This document shows, piece by piece, positions 44,801 to 55,541 of a stretch of DNA of 64,000 nt. Origin of the DNA: Patiria pectinifera (taxonomy: Eukaryota > Echinodermata > Asteroidea > Valvatida > Asterinidae); the NCBI GenBank assembly GCA_029964075.1, contig CM057135.1:17634863-17698862 (forward strand). The letters are read 5' to 3'. Positions within the stretch are counted from its first letter, which is position 1, and every line of letters begins with the position of its first letter. The position numbers and the translations under genes are program-made. The notes beneath the pieces are model-generated. The model searched no databases, was not told the DNA's origin, and saw only the letters and a program-made list of their open reading frames with translations.

Positions 44801-45378
44801 ACACGTGTACGATATAGCAAAGACAAGGAGGAAGTTTTGCATAATCAATCAACGATTTGATCGCGTCGCGCCCAAATGCCACGCCGGCGCGCGGTGGGCG
44901 GCCACGGCCGGCCCGGCACAGGCCCCGTGGCGCTTGCGGCTAGTCTCCCGCCACGGATTTGCACTGAATGATATACGCAGCCGCGTATTTCGTACTTAGG
45001 CCCGGCTTACTTTGCATTCTTTCAAAACTATATTGTGAACATTTCAAAGGCTTTTAAGATTTCTTTAAGCTTAACGTTTAGGTCGACATGGATCTGTGTT
45101 TCAGGGAGTACATTTTCTCGCCTGTCGTGGTATTTTACTGTTATTTTTGCCCTCTTTTTTAAGCCTGGTACTAGAAGTAGAACTAGTTTAACGTACTGTT
45201 TTTTCGCCGAGCCTAAATTTATAGGCCGAACTTAAGTCATGCATGCCGTTCTTCTGTACGAACGTACGTCGTTCGCGTTACGAAGCCTAGTAGTGAATGT
45301 CATGACTACATGTACTTCAATTTACCTATAGCTATACTATACTACAAGTTCAAAACCACAAACTTTTAATAGACCTAC
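41850..45378. other. Intron 1 of the SAM gene, with GC-rich patch and fold-back
   Basis: Holds the fold-back at 42951-43760, poly-A/C homopolymers near 44109-44151, a GC-rich CpG patch at about 44865-44945 and T-rich stretches. No other coding segment was recognised. Confidence 0.5.
42951..43760. repeat. Fold-back element with ~350-bp arms
   Basis: The left arm (42951-43300) and right arm (43402-43760) are inverted copies sharing AGACTCTACATGCTGGGCC, GGACTTTCCCG and AATATTTCCCTTTCT segments, with many substitutions. The ~100-bp centre contains CGCATGCGG and GCGCGCATC words. Confidence 0.8.
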
Positions 45379-45445
45379 CTTTAAAGGTATTTACGAGACA
45401 GCCCATCCCCCAGCTCTCCAGCTTTTCTGCTACAAACTCGTCCAT
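45379..45445 (-). CDS. SAM-gene exon 1 (start codon, SAM helix 1)
   Basis: ATG 45445-45443, then VAEKLESWGMGCLVNTFK, the typical first helices of a SAM domain (W in helix 1). Donor GTAGGT at 45378. It begins ~340 bp inside the transposon's right end, so the promoter must lie in the terminal region. Confidence 0.7.
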
Positions 45446-45469
45446 GACCCGGCCGCCCTCGCTGCCTAG

Positions 45470-45600
45470 CCTGCGCTATCGATACATGTACATGTACATA
45501 CGTACGTACACGGCGGTGTGCTAGTATAGTGCAGTGTACATGTACATACTACGTACGTATACGTACGTACGCTAGACGTATACGCGCGCAATAAATTAGT
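45470..45600. repeat. ACGT/TACATG palindromic simple repeat upstream of SAM exon 1
   Basis: Alternating TACGTACGTA and TACATGTACATG words lie between the transposon's right terminus and exon 1, in the probable promoter interval. No TATA box can be assigned with confidence. Confidence 0.6.
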
Positions 45601-45654
45601 CTCGCCCCTTTGAGCAGTGTTGGAAACCCATCTGCGTGACGTAAAATACACTGT

Positions 45655-45788
45655 GACTAGATTCTCAGTTACACTAGTCAAAACGATTATCGGTCAACGT
45701 GGAATTTCGCATGTTTAATTAAATTCCTAGTCAATTTTCGATAACTAGGAAAACCAGTCAATATTCTGACTATGTTGTTTTTAGAGTG
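45655..45788. repeat. Right terminus and TAGTCA subterminal repeats
   Basis: Ends TTTTTAGAGTG. The preceding 130 bp holds GTGACTAG, ACTAGTCA, CCTAGTCA, ACTAGGA, CCAGTCA and CTGACTA, the same motif family as at the left end. Confidence 0.8.
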
Positions 45789-45790
45789 TA

Positions 45791-46330
45791 GGGGTGAAAC
45801 TCCCCACTCCATCCGACAATTCTGGACCTCAAGAGACGAACTGTCAGTAGCTGATGGCATTGTCTACAAGGGTATACGCATTGTTGTACCACCAAGCATG
45901 AGAGCTGACATGCTGTTTGCAAATCCACGCATCACACCTTGGCATTGTCAAATGCAAACAATGAGCTCGAGAAGCCCTTCACTGGCCTGGCATGAACGAA
46001 CAGATCACAGACCTTGTTCAAGACTGTCATCTGTGCAACACCAACCAGAACCGTCAACGTGCAGAAACACTGAAGCCCACCAAGCTTCCAGACCTACCAT
46101 GGAGCGAACTAGCCTGTGACATATTTGATTTTGAGCGACAACAGTACATTGTCACGATCGACTACTACTCAAAATTCATAGAGGTAGACAAGTTGCCTGA
46201 GAAAAGCTGAGAACGGACAACGGCACACAAGTTCTGCAAGGACTACGAGATACAACACATCACTTCCTCACCTTATCATCCACAGCCAAATGGCGAGGAA
46301 GAACGAGCCGTACAAACTGTAAAATAATAA
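45791..46330 (+). pseudogene. Integrase of element B, internally deleted
   Basis: The segment resumes in phase with the RNase H side. It reads TPHSIRQFWTSRDEL and then breaks frame in the zinc-binding part (CHLCNTNQN in another frame). The core shows the first catalytic Asp region (CDIFDFERQQYIVTIDYYSK), but the next catalytic motif (RTDNGTQ) follows only a few codons later instead of the usual ~55-60, so about 40 residues are gone. The last part (PYHPQPNGEEERAVQTVK) carries the catalytic Glu and ends at a TAA near 46327. Confidence 0.75.
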
Positions 46331-46382
46331 GCTACTAACATCGAAGTCACTACTGCAGCCAAAGCTATACAGCACCCCAGAA

Positions 46383-46868
46383 GTGAAGCAGCGCTTCGAC
46401 AACGACAAAACCAAACAGCAGTTCTACTACGACAAGAAAGCTGGCCAAAACCTTCCTGCACTCATCTCTGGAGATCCAGTCCGAATGACCCCACTTCCTG
46501 GTACAAACCGCTGGCTCCTAGCTACAGTTGTTGATCATCACTCAACACCTCGCTCTTATATGGTCGAACACAATGGCCGAAAATACAGGAGAAACAGACG
46601 GGATCTTCGTCTTGCCACCAATGGAGCTAACAAGCCTCTACATCGCACTCCTGCAGATCCAGACCACGTAACCTTGCCAGTCACTACACCAGTTGCCACT
46701 CCAGCAAACTCACCGGCAGCCAAAACCCCAGAAGGATGCCCCACCCCAACTCCAAAGCCAATGCCCCCCCCCCCCGAGTCCACCACGGAAACCAGCATTG
46801 CAGCCCCACCGACCTATGTGACGAGAAGCGGACGCCTCAGCAAACCACCAAAACGCCCGGACTTATAA
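46383..46868 (+). pseudogene. C-terminal domain of element B Pol
   Basis: 161 codons to the true-looking Pol stop at 46866-46868. It begins with a helical RFDNDKTKQQFYYDKKAG segment, continues with a chromo/SH3-like beta region (GDPVRMTPLPGTNRWLLATV) and ends in a Pro/Thr-rich tail with YVTRSGRLSKPPKR, the usual end of this gypsy clade. The frame is intact but detached from the integrase core by a stop and indels. Confidence 0.7.
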
Positions 46869-47251
46869 AGGATCTACTTCAAAAGTTCTCCTTCAGACAG
46901 ATTCTTCTTCAGATTACTTAATGCACAGTTCGGTTCAGTGATTAAATAAAAGCATTTAGTCACATCAAAAAAAAAATAAGTTTTCACATTTCATGTTTTT
47001 TTGTTCCGCCAAAAGCGAATGGCACAACCGAACAGATTTTTTTCCCCCTTTTATGTTTTTCTCAAAAAAGGAGGAAAATAGTTCAGTTGATTGGACTTTG
47101 AACTTACGCAAGAAACATTTCAGTTTGTAGCTATAAGAACAATTAATGTTGAGTTCTTCATGAACAGTTGGAAATTTGTCTAAATCACACTTGGACTCTT
47201 AACAATTTCCCAGACACTTCATATAGTTGTTTTTTGTGTGTTACAAAAATT

Positions 47252-47265
47252 GAAAGAAAAGGAGA
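47252..47265 (+). promoter_or_regulatory. Polypurine tract of element B
   Basis: GAAAGAAAAGGAGA directly precedes the 3' LTR, as expected for plus-strand priming. Confidence 0.75.
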
Positions 47266-47369
47266 TGTCACATATGGAACACCGTAGTTACATTTGACTC
47301 GTGACCTGCGTGTCATAATAAACGACATGTTGATTCCCGTAAACTCATCTCCGTGGTCAGTACTTAACA
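47266..47369 (+). repeat. 3' LTR of element B
   Basis: 104 bp, two differences from the 5' LTR (positions equivalent to 24117 and 24169). Followed by CTTAG at 47370-47374. Confidence 0.92.
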
Positions 47370-47374
47370 CTTAG

Positions 47375-49438
47375 TAGAGAGATGTGAAAAAGTATCTATG
47401 GCAGACTGCAATGACTTTTGAAACCCACATACCAGGTGATTCACCAGCTCTTTCAGTGTTTAATGAAAAATAGAAACACACACGTATATGTGAAAGTCGT
47501 TAACTGTTATAACTTCAACCTTGTGCTAGTCAATGGTACATTCAAATTAGGATAGTTTAAGCATGACTCACTCGGAATAAAGTGATAAACACAAACCCAG
47601 ACACACATTGAGCGAGGAAAAACTATTATTTATACCCCCCCCCCCCCAACACACACACACTACTGCATTGCTGGGGAAGGGGGACATAAATGGAAAAGCA
47701 ACACAAATAAACAAAATAGAAAGAAAGGTGGATGCTGCAGTTTGTAATATTCTGTTATTGTCCAGGCCCAACGAAACAACTAAACCATCACCGGAGACCA
47801 TAATGTTCGCTGAGACATGTGAAAATAGCCTGAAAGGGTTAGTTCAAAGTTGTGCAGGAGTTGCATAATCAGGTGTCAGATGCACCAATGACAATTGCCA
47901 CACAGGGCTGTTCATTTTGACCGACCCTGTCACATGTTGCACGCAGAGTGAGAGTGTGCCAGTTAAAATACATGCATGTGCGCTGTGATTGATGTGGTCC
48001 GCTCATTGTTCCATTGCCCATAGGAACGATTTTATGTAACCATTTCCTGCCTGTCGTGTGGAGCTTTTGGTTTTTGAATGTTTCGTCGTGGATTAATTAA
48101 CCCTAACCCTATGCCCTTTTATCCTCAATCCTCCAACATCTTTCAATTGCCTCCATGTGAAATTGGATTCAGCCTCAATCCTCCAAAATCATCCAGTATT
48201 TCTTGAATTTATTTATTGGAGGGGTAACCATTGACTCAATCCCCAACAAATCCTCCTCCATTCACTGCCATGGGTTGAGTCAGTACCGATGACATTCGGA
48301 AGAAATGCAGATGATATCGAGCTTAATGCACGGTTCCATTATGCATGGCTGAATGAAAGGAATGCTGGGTACATCCTACGACCTCTACCCATTGCATCCT
48401 CCAAAATCAACTGGCACTTTTTGCCATTCATCCTCAATCCTCGAAAATCCTCTAAAACTGCAAAAAGCCCTAGTTGGTAATTTCATTAAAATATACCGGT
48501 ACCTTGTCATCCAAACATTCATCCAGGGTTCGCCTACTTCCTGCCGTCACAAAAGTACTGCCAATGCTGCACCTTCTGAAACAGTGGTCTGGCATGGTTG
48601 ACATCTGGGTCAAATGGGAAGGCACTGGCGCTGCAGTCTGCAGTTAGGCCAGGGGATCAATATGCAAGTGAAGAGAGTAGGCAATAACTGCAGAAGCTAG
48701 CAGCAGTTGTTCTACCGTCAAATCCATCCAAGTCACCACTTCATTGGCAATCATCTATCTGTTCTTCATGATTTTCACTTATTTCTGATATAAATGCGAG
48801 AGCAGGATCAGAGAGCGTAGCTTCCAAAATAGCCGGTGCTGACTTTGGAGATGCGATGACCATTACTGTGACGTCTTGGAGAAACATGCTCGAGCTGAAA
48901 CCTCTTCAGTTTGACTGTAAGAAAGGATGCAATAAATAAACAGTGCAAACGTATTAGTGACAAAAGTTTTGAAATGAGTTATATAAAGTACTCGTTTGGA
49001 AAAAAGGGAGAAGAAAAATCCTAAAGGGTGAATAAAAAAAGCAAAACCCACACCCATAAAATATTTTTCATATTTATAACAATTCAGGTGTGTTAAAAAA
49101 ACACAAATGCCCTGCAACCGTGACTGTTCCCATGACATAACACCACTTTTTAAACATCAACTTCCAAGTACTTGGGTCACATGTAACTTCATTGACATCA
49201 TTATTCTTTGCTGTAGGCTTTATATGATTTAATACCTATGTTTTCAAGATAAATAAGAATTCTATTGTTGTAGCCATTGTGACCTTGACCTTTCGGCAGA
49301 GAATGCAATAGGCTTCTTAGGATAACCAAGAACAATCTACAAACCAAATTTGAAGTTCATATGTTCAGTATTTTTGAAATTATCGCACTGACGAGACTTT
49401 TCCAGACACATCCACCCACCCACACACATGTGTATATA
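47375..49438. other. No supported gene; simple repeats
   Basis: Contains a C run followed by (AC)n at 47632-47660 and several scattered CTCAATCCTCCAAAATC words at 48120-48440. No recognisable coding sequence. Confidence 0.4.
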
Positions 49439-49602
49439 CCGGCAATCGTGGATGCCCCATTGTCCCTTATCTTCATTCCTTTGTTTTCACTTGAACTTTT
49501 TAGCAACAGCTGTCATTGGTTTTGAGATCTTGGACGTTTGGTCAATCGTGGTCAAATATTGTTTGTTCCCCGATTTTTTTGTCCTACGTCCACGATTGCC
49601 GG
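49439..49602. repeat. 164-bp MITE
   Basis: CCGGCAATCGTGGA at 49439-49452 and its exact reverse complement at 49589-49602. Interior AT-rich, no coding capacity. Confidence 0.8.
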
Positions 49603-50914
49603 TGTTTACACACGCAGCCCCCCCCCCCCCCCGGGGAAAGACAAGGCTGAAACAGTATGCCCCTTCAGTACTCTACAATACTTACCACTCGTACATGGGG
49701 AAGGTCCCGTATCAGTCATGGAGGCAGTGTTTGATTTTCCTGATATTTTCCTGTTTTGACCTGGAAGCAAAATACAACTTTATGAGGTGAATGACATTAT
49801 GACTGTGTGTTCTTGGAAGCCAACCCTGTTTCCCTAAAAGTGGTGTTAAATTGACCCAAAGACATTGGTAGAATATTTTACAGGCAGCAAGAAAATAAAT
49901 CGCTTCTTTGGTCTCTTCAAGCAAACTTAGGGTTTTTAAACTGTTTGGATTCCTATGGGTTTTCAACTGACTGATGGAGACGAGACCAACTGATCGCTTC
50001 AGTGTCACAAATGTATACAATTGCATTTACAGTGGAATGCGTATTCATTTTGTGCGCCCCCAAAAAATAAAGCACACCTTAAAAAATTACACATAAAAAT
50101 ATAACAATGTATAAACACTTTTGGATCAAAAAGGAATGTTTCAGTCAGGAGACAATTGCACCTTACCATGCACTGTTCGTGTAGTTTTTGTCTTTTTTTT
50201 CGGTTCTTGTCACCTTGATCCTTTGTTCGTTTTTGCCCTCATTTTAACAAAAGAACAAATACATGTACTCCTAAGACTCAAGTAAATAGTTGGCCGTTTG
50301 CCTGGCTTTCCTCAACAGGCACTGGACTTTACTGAATGAATTGTGCCATATGCGAATTAAACTCCAGGTACACGGGAGGGAGGGCGCAAGGGGGATGTCA
50401 TATAAATGTACAGTTTGGGGTTAGAACTTGATAGCGCATATTGTAACATTGTTTGAAATTTTGGGGTTCATAAAATGCTGACAAAACCTAGAAAAACTAT
50501 CATGTTCTTGTAGTCTGGTTCCCTGACCCAACTTAAGATAAAACAAAGTATTTTATAAATGTTAGGGCGTTGTGCGCTCAGGAATGTGTCTAGCTTTCGT
50601 GAACAAGTCCGCAGGTTTGTGATTGATGGCAAAGACAGTTTTTTCCAACGATGGTCAGCCAACAACCGTTGGAAAGCGATGAAAACAAAACAGGTTTTTT
50701 TTAACTGTCAGCACACACCAGTTCTGATTTAACAGAATGCTTTAGACAGTGTTAGTCACCAATAGTGCAGAACAGTTTGCGTTAAACTATGATAATTTTG
50801 TTCTGTTTGCAAATGTTGTATACTCCCTTTAACTACACACGTATGTTGGGGGGGGGGTAACACAGAACTACAAATGTTTCAGGCAGACAACTCTACCAGA
50901 AAACATGCCCATTC
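49603..50914. other. No supported gene
   Basis: A C run at 49616-49632 follows the MITE. Remaining DNA is AT-rich with no convincing exon. GCAAATGTTGTATACTCCCT near 50811 matches a motif at 30943 and 55432, probably shared repeat ends. Confidence 0.35.
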
Positions 50915-51187
50915 TTAAAATTTTTCCTGAATTAAGTTTTCATATTTGATATTTAGTCCACCTTTTGCTCGTTTATTTTCCATCCTAACTGCTGTGCGTA
51001 GAGGTATGGTGGCTTCATCTTGCCAATCAGAAGTGTCAATTTCAGGACCACCTCTGTAGGCTTTAAATTCACTAGCTGAATACTTGCATGTCAACTCACC
51101 ATGATGAGATCTGGCATAAACCCAGATGTAGGTAGCACCACACATAATAATGATGATCCGAAAGCCGATTTCAAAGCTGCCGTTAGA
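50915..51187 (-). other. Unidentified exon-like segment
   Basis: After a possible AG acceptor at about 51188, ~90 codons stay open to a TAA: a hydrophobic start (IGFRIIIIMCGATYIWVYAR), then a hydrophilic part with SASEFKAYRGGPEIDTSDWQ. It could be a last exon. I do not recognise the protein. Confidence 0.3.
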
Positions 51188-51587
51188 TGAAAAAAAAAAT
51201 CTGAAATTGGTCAATTCATTCACAAAATATAACTATTTAAACGCAATGACCCTAAAACCTGGTGTTTTTTTTCATAAAAGCGGTTTATTGTGTATTCTGA
51301 CTGTTTATTCAACAACTGGAGTACACAATCCCTTTAACAACCCTGGTTACCCAACCATATAATTTATAAAATCTACTTTATTTAAAGGACAAAATATTGT
51401 TAAATAATTTTAACTTTTAAACTTACTGTTTTTGTTTTTGTTTTTGTTTTTTTGAGGTAATCCAAAATGGTAGAGCGAAATAAAGGTACCAGGATTTCTT
51501 TTCTCAAGTTTGAGCAAACATTCTAAAAGTATGACATTCATTAGTGAATTATTAATGTTAACAACAGAAATATATGCCATACCTTAT

Positions 51588-51720
51588 AACTGAGGAATAG
51601 GTTTTCCTTCTTCAAAAACACGAAGTCCATCAAAATTTAGCTTCGTGCTTCCAATCCAGGCTACCTTTACATCAGTGGGAAGTTCCTCGTCTCCACGTGG
51701 CCAGCGCTTCAGTTGAAGAT
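51588..51720 (-). other. Unidentified exon-like segment
   Basis: About 40 codons (LKRWPRGDEELPTDVKVAWI, then STKLNFDGLRVFEEGKPIPQ) precede a TAA. Protein-like but unknown. The 114-bp tandem repeat directly abuts its upstream side and continues its frame. Confidence 0.3.
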
Positions 51721-52345
51721 GATCTGGTTGGGCAAATGAAATGGTGAGGATGGGTGTCTGCTTGCTTGAGGAAGAAGAAGTAGATACGGTCAGTGATTAA
51801 TGCCGCTGACCTGATGAGGGAGTGACCAGGAGATGATCTGGTGGGGCAACTGAAATGGTGCGGGTGGGTGTCGGCTTGCTTAAGGAAGAAGTAACAGATA
51901 CGGTCAGTGATTAATGCTGCTGACCAGATGAGGGAGTGACCAGAAGATGATCTGGTTGGGCAACTGAAATGGTGCGGATGGGTGTCTGCTTGCTCGAGGA
52001 AGAAGTAGCAGATCTGGTCCATGATTGATGCTGCTGACCAGATAAGGGAGTGACCAGGAGATGATCTGGTTTGGCAATTGAAATGGTGCGGGTGGGTGTC
52101 AGCTTGCTTGAAGAGGAAGTAGCAGATACGGTCAGTGATTAATGCCGCTGACCTGATGAGGGAGTGACCAGGAGATGATCTGGTTTGGCAATTGAAATGG
52201 TGCGGGTGGGTGTCAGCTTGCTTGAGGAAGAAGTAGCAGATACGGTCAGTGATTAATGCCGCTGACCTGATGAGGGAGTGACCAGGAGATGATCTGGTGG
52301 GGCAACTGAAATGGTGCGGGTGGGTGTCTGCTTGAGTGGTTGGGG
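51718..52345 (-). repeat. 114-bp tandem repeat (~5.5 copies), open in one minus-strand frame
   Basis: GATGATCTGG starts at 51718, 51832, 51946, 52060, 52174 and 52288, exactly 114 bp apart. 114 is 38 codons, so each unit encodes a similar 38-residue peptide (ADTHPHHFNCQTRSSPGHSL core) and the frame stays open over the array and into the segment at 51720-51588. Confidence 0.9.
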
Positions 52346-52399
52346 GGTCAGAGGTCACAGCCCCCAAATGGCATGGGGATTGTGTTCACAAAGGATAAC

Positions 52400-53290
52400 T
52401 GGCCCACGAATTTCTTGGGTTCCGCTTGACTGAATATTTTATTCTGTGAAGTGGCGGTCAAAGAGCACCGACCGATGACGGAGGCGGGAGATTTTGGATT
52501 TTGTTTCCTTTATACATGTTTTATTCAACCATAAACCTGATACAACAATAACCATAACCTTATGCTAAAGCCTTCACACTGTACATGTAGTTACCATAGT
52601 TTATACATGTATTGTATAATTCATTATAATTAATTTTTAATTTGATAAAACAATTATGAATTCATCAATAATGTTTTATCCCATTGTATTGTATTTGTAA
52701 TGTATTGTATACATGTTTGTAGTCATTTTTATTATTATCCAATGGAAACCAGTATAAAACTGTTTGGGCATACCCTGGGTAAAGAAATGTAATAAAGAAA
52801 TAAATAAATTAAATCTTTAGGCTGCAGGTGATATCATGAAACACATAAAATGGGCACAATGTAAAAGCCAGAATATATAGACTTAAGCTCTCCTGTTTTA
52901 TGCCCCACCTTGAACACTGCTATAGTTAAGGTAGGCCGAGCTTAGACCCAGTAACTGGGGTGCTTTTTTCAGACAATGCACATTATGCAGTATCCAGACG
53001 CCACTTTCTTGTTTGTGCCCAAAATCTATGGAGCTTTAGACAATTTTCAAACTAGCAAAGTACATGTATTTTACTAATCCTAACAAAATTATCAAATTTT
53101 CTCAGTCCCAGTTTCCCAGTGACCAACAATCATTGAGATGAAAAAAAAGTGGCGTGTCAGGACGCAACATATTCTTCCCCTTTTTTGGAACATTGTCTTT
53201 GATCGGGTACGACCGAGTGTTTAGCAGCTTTTTATGGTGCACATAATATTACTATTTATACAAATAGCTTAATTAGGAGTCCCATCCCAA
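52400..53290. other. No supported feature
   Basis: AT-rich; no gene or repeat family recognised. Confidence 0.4.
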
Positions 53291-53296
53291 GTACGG

Positions 53297-53800
53297 CCCT
53301 TCCAAGGCAAAACAATGCAACTTGAAAATGATCATTTTGAGAAAAAAGTCTTTGAAGTTCCATCCTTTGCCATTTTTATGCTGTAAATACCGTTGTGTTT
53401 CTTTTTTCACAGATTTGTGCCAGTTATATTTTCTTTTAATTCTAAAATTTTTAGACTGTTAAAAGCTCGATTTCTTATACTTATCACCATTTTTATAAAG
53501 TTGCACTGTTATGCCGTGCGTTATTTGTCATATGTGGTTTACACATTCCAAGGCAAATCAATGCATCTTGTTTTGACTAGAGCACTTTTTCAGAAATTCT
53601 ACGGCAAAACAATGTATCTTTGGTTGAGAGGCAGCAAAACTGTCAACTGTGTGATACATTCCACGGCAAAAGAATGCATCTTTATTTGTCAACTCTATGA
53701 TACATTCCAAGGCAAAACAATGCATCTTTATTTGAAGGACAGCCGAAATGTCAAATTTATAATAATTTCACGGCAAAACAATGTATCTTTATTGAAATTG
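53297..53800 (+). repeat. Dispersed tandem repeat with TTCCAAGGCAAAACAATGCA core
   Basis: Six copies at about 53297, 53548, 53601, 53659, 53706 and 53769, each (C)AAGGCAAAACAATGCATCTT or a close variant, spaced mostly ~50-60 bp. The open frame across them is a repeat by-product. Confidence 0.8.
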
Positions 53801-53959
53801 CCAACAAAATAACAACTTTTCCAAACTATCTCGCTGCTCTTTGAAACAGGTTCGATTTGAAAAATCCCAAACAGTAATTGTGGTTTGCCTAAGACATTTA
53901 AACTCAGCCAATCAATCAATTTGTGTGATTTATTTTTAATCAGACATTTAGAATCCAAA

Positions 53960-55341
53960 GTAATTACTTCAACACAATTTCATGAAGCTCACTTGTAACG
54001 ATAAAATTATTGTATTCATTGCTTCTCCTCTTTAACAATTATCCTTTACAAATGAAATTATAAATAGTTGCAAACTGCTTGCAAACTATCTGAAACGTAT
54101 GATAAAAAGGCAGAATTGTCAATTTATTTACAGTTATAAAAACAAAACGGATTGAGAATTAAAATGAATATACATCGATATATACATACACCAAATTTAT
54201 TAAATTTCATTCAATAATAATGCATTAAGATGGACGGCAATCGTTCGTAGAAGGATGTTTACACCCGTTCAGTAATCCAAACCCTGCAAACAAGATGGTT
54301 TTTGCTGACACTTGCCACTCCAAATCGATTTAAAACATGACTTGGATCAGCTTTTCCTCCCATCATTTTGCATATTTAATGGATGTTGTTAAATGAATGC
54401 CTAGTTTCAAGAATCAAAGAATGTCAAGTCTTAAGAACACACCTCAGAAATTCCACACCCTTATCAATTGGGACAATTTTTAGATTTTTCTTTACGGAAT
54501 ATTTAACCAAAATAGTTTAAGTTTCATAATGTCACACACATCGGTAGATATCAAAACCGAGTGAACCTAAAATTGGAAAATCTAGTTGGCTAGTTATCTG
54601 TGATGTTCCTCAACTCCACTTTCATGAAATGTTTATTAAAAGTTAAGTCATTGTTTGATCAGTAATTCTATTGGTGTGGCCATTTATTCATCAAGTACAA
54701 TAGGTTGGACATATTACTATTGTCTTACAAAACATGTTTACAAAAACAAAACCATACCTGAAAAACATTTGGCTGAAAAATTCAAAAGCATTGAACCTGA
54801 GCACTTAGGCCCATAAATCCAGCATTGAAGTCAAGGTCTACCTTGGCACCAAGATACACTACATACATTACTGATTAAAAATGTTAATACAATTTCAAAG
54901 TTTTAATCATGGCACATAAATTTCAGCAGTAAGGTTCACTCACCAGTTTACGGAATCTGATCTCGCGTAAGTGAATTGAAATATTTGATTGGCATGAGCA
55001 CAGGCTCAGTCCATGCTTTGTGACAAGATAACCTTTGTCAAGTCCAATATGTAATCTGCAAAGTAAATTTAAAATGTCTGTCAAAATGGATGGTAAGGAC
55101 TGCATGACAACATCCTTGCACTTACCCTAAATAATTATAAGGACCTTGGAAAAGGTCATGACAGTGACGACACTAAAACTTTAGCAAAGATTTCCGACCT
55201 TAAACATTATGAACATGACAGTAAAAGACTAACCAAAAGTTTCAAACCTTTAAACAACCTTCACTTACATGTCCCAAAATCCAACTTTTGGAAAAGGAAG
55301 AAAAGTCAAAGTATTTTGTTCATGTTATTTACTCGTAAATG
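53960..55341. other. No supported gene
   Basis: AT-rich. A splice-bounded 115-bp open segment on the minus strand near 55060-54945 is the only exon-like stretch; its product could not be assigned. Confidence 0.35.
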
Positions 55342-55447
55342 TTTAAAGGGAATATACAACATTTCCAGCGTTGGAAAATACAGTTTTCTTAAAAATGTTA
55401 GCACACCAGGAGCCACAATGTTTGCAAATGTTGTACTTTCTCTTTAA
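55342..55447. repeat. ~106-bp MITE with TTAAAG termini
   Basis: TTAAAGGGAATATACAACATTT at the left pairs with AAATGTTGTACTTTCTCTTTAA at the right, with a few mismatches. Confidence 0.6.
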
Positions 55448-55541
55448 GGACGATGCAAAAAAATTGTCACTGAATACTGACGCCTAGAAAAGCCATTACG
55501 GTAACAACAGCAAAGACTGAGCTAAAACAGACTTTCAAAAT

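Larger units (their letters stand above)
31464..45445 (-). pseudogene. Ten-exon SAM-domain (SAMD3-like) cargo gene of the CACTA-like element
   Basis: Exons: 45445-45379, 41849-41710, 38165-38043, 37308-37169, 36619-36535, 35850-35688, 35283-35108, 34122-33987, 32677-32535 and 31787-31464. All have AG/GT borders, their phases agree throughout, and they total 1497 nt (498 codons plus stop). Exons 1-2 encode a SAM domain. Later exons encode an acidic linker, a helical region, a basic Ser-rich linker and the conserved end with ADSVALPCKSIIEAVDLCFK. This layout matches SAMD3-like proteins of fish and invertebrates as I recall them. Function is unknown; SAM domains oligomerise or bind partners. Exon 7 has in-frame stops between two small indels that cancel. 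The transposase gene lies in intron 2. Confidence 0.75.
27180..45788. mobile_element. 18.6-kb CACTA-like DNA transposon carrying a transposase and a SAM-domain gene
   Basis: The left end is CACTCTAAAAA; the right end is its reverse complement TTTTTAGAGTG at 45778-45788. TA duplications sit at 27178-27179 and 45789-45790. Imperfect terminal similarity extends ~30 bp (..TAGTCAGA..TTGACT). Dense TAGTCA/TGACTA motifs occupy both subterminal regions. Inside are a minus-strand DDE transposase of CACTA/Mirage/Chapaev type and a ten-exon minus-strand SAM-domain gene whose first exon starts ~340 bp from the right end. The host site is the pol gene of the gypsy element, whose frame is continuous across the target apart from this insert. 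Confidence 0.9.
24080..47369 (+). mobile_element. Ty3/gypsy retrotransposon (element B), split by an 18.6-kb DNA transposon
   Basis: Two 104-bp LTRs (TGTCACATATGG ... GTACTTAACA) bound the element and are flanked by the 5-bp duplication CTTAG (24075-24079 and 47370-47374). Gag, RT, RNase H, integrase and a proline-rich C-terminus follow in the plus direction. The element itself is about 4.7 kb without the nested 27180-45788 insertion. Coding parts are heavily broken, but the LTRs differ at only two positions. There is no protease. The short length and internal deletions suggest it was already defective, perhaps moved in trans. Confidence 0.92.

Noticed and set aside
44865..44945. GC-rich patch resembling an rRNA expansion segment or CpG-island promoter
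   Set aside because: Too short and no conserved rRNA core recognised. Left as a GC-rich intronic patch.
47608..47868. 86-codon plus-strand frame
   Set aside because: It begins in a C run/(AC)n tract, has no recognisable domain and no splice support.
48060..48115. AACCCTAACCCTA resembling a telomeric repeat
   Set aside because: Only two units; not an array.
54945..55060. Minus-strand splice-bounded segment reading IGLDKGYLVTKH, reminiscent of ribosomal protein L36 (VGLNKGHKVTKN)
   Set aside because: Only a dozen residues resemble it. L36 is highly conserved, so a real gene should match far better, and no flanking exons were found.
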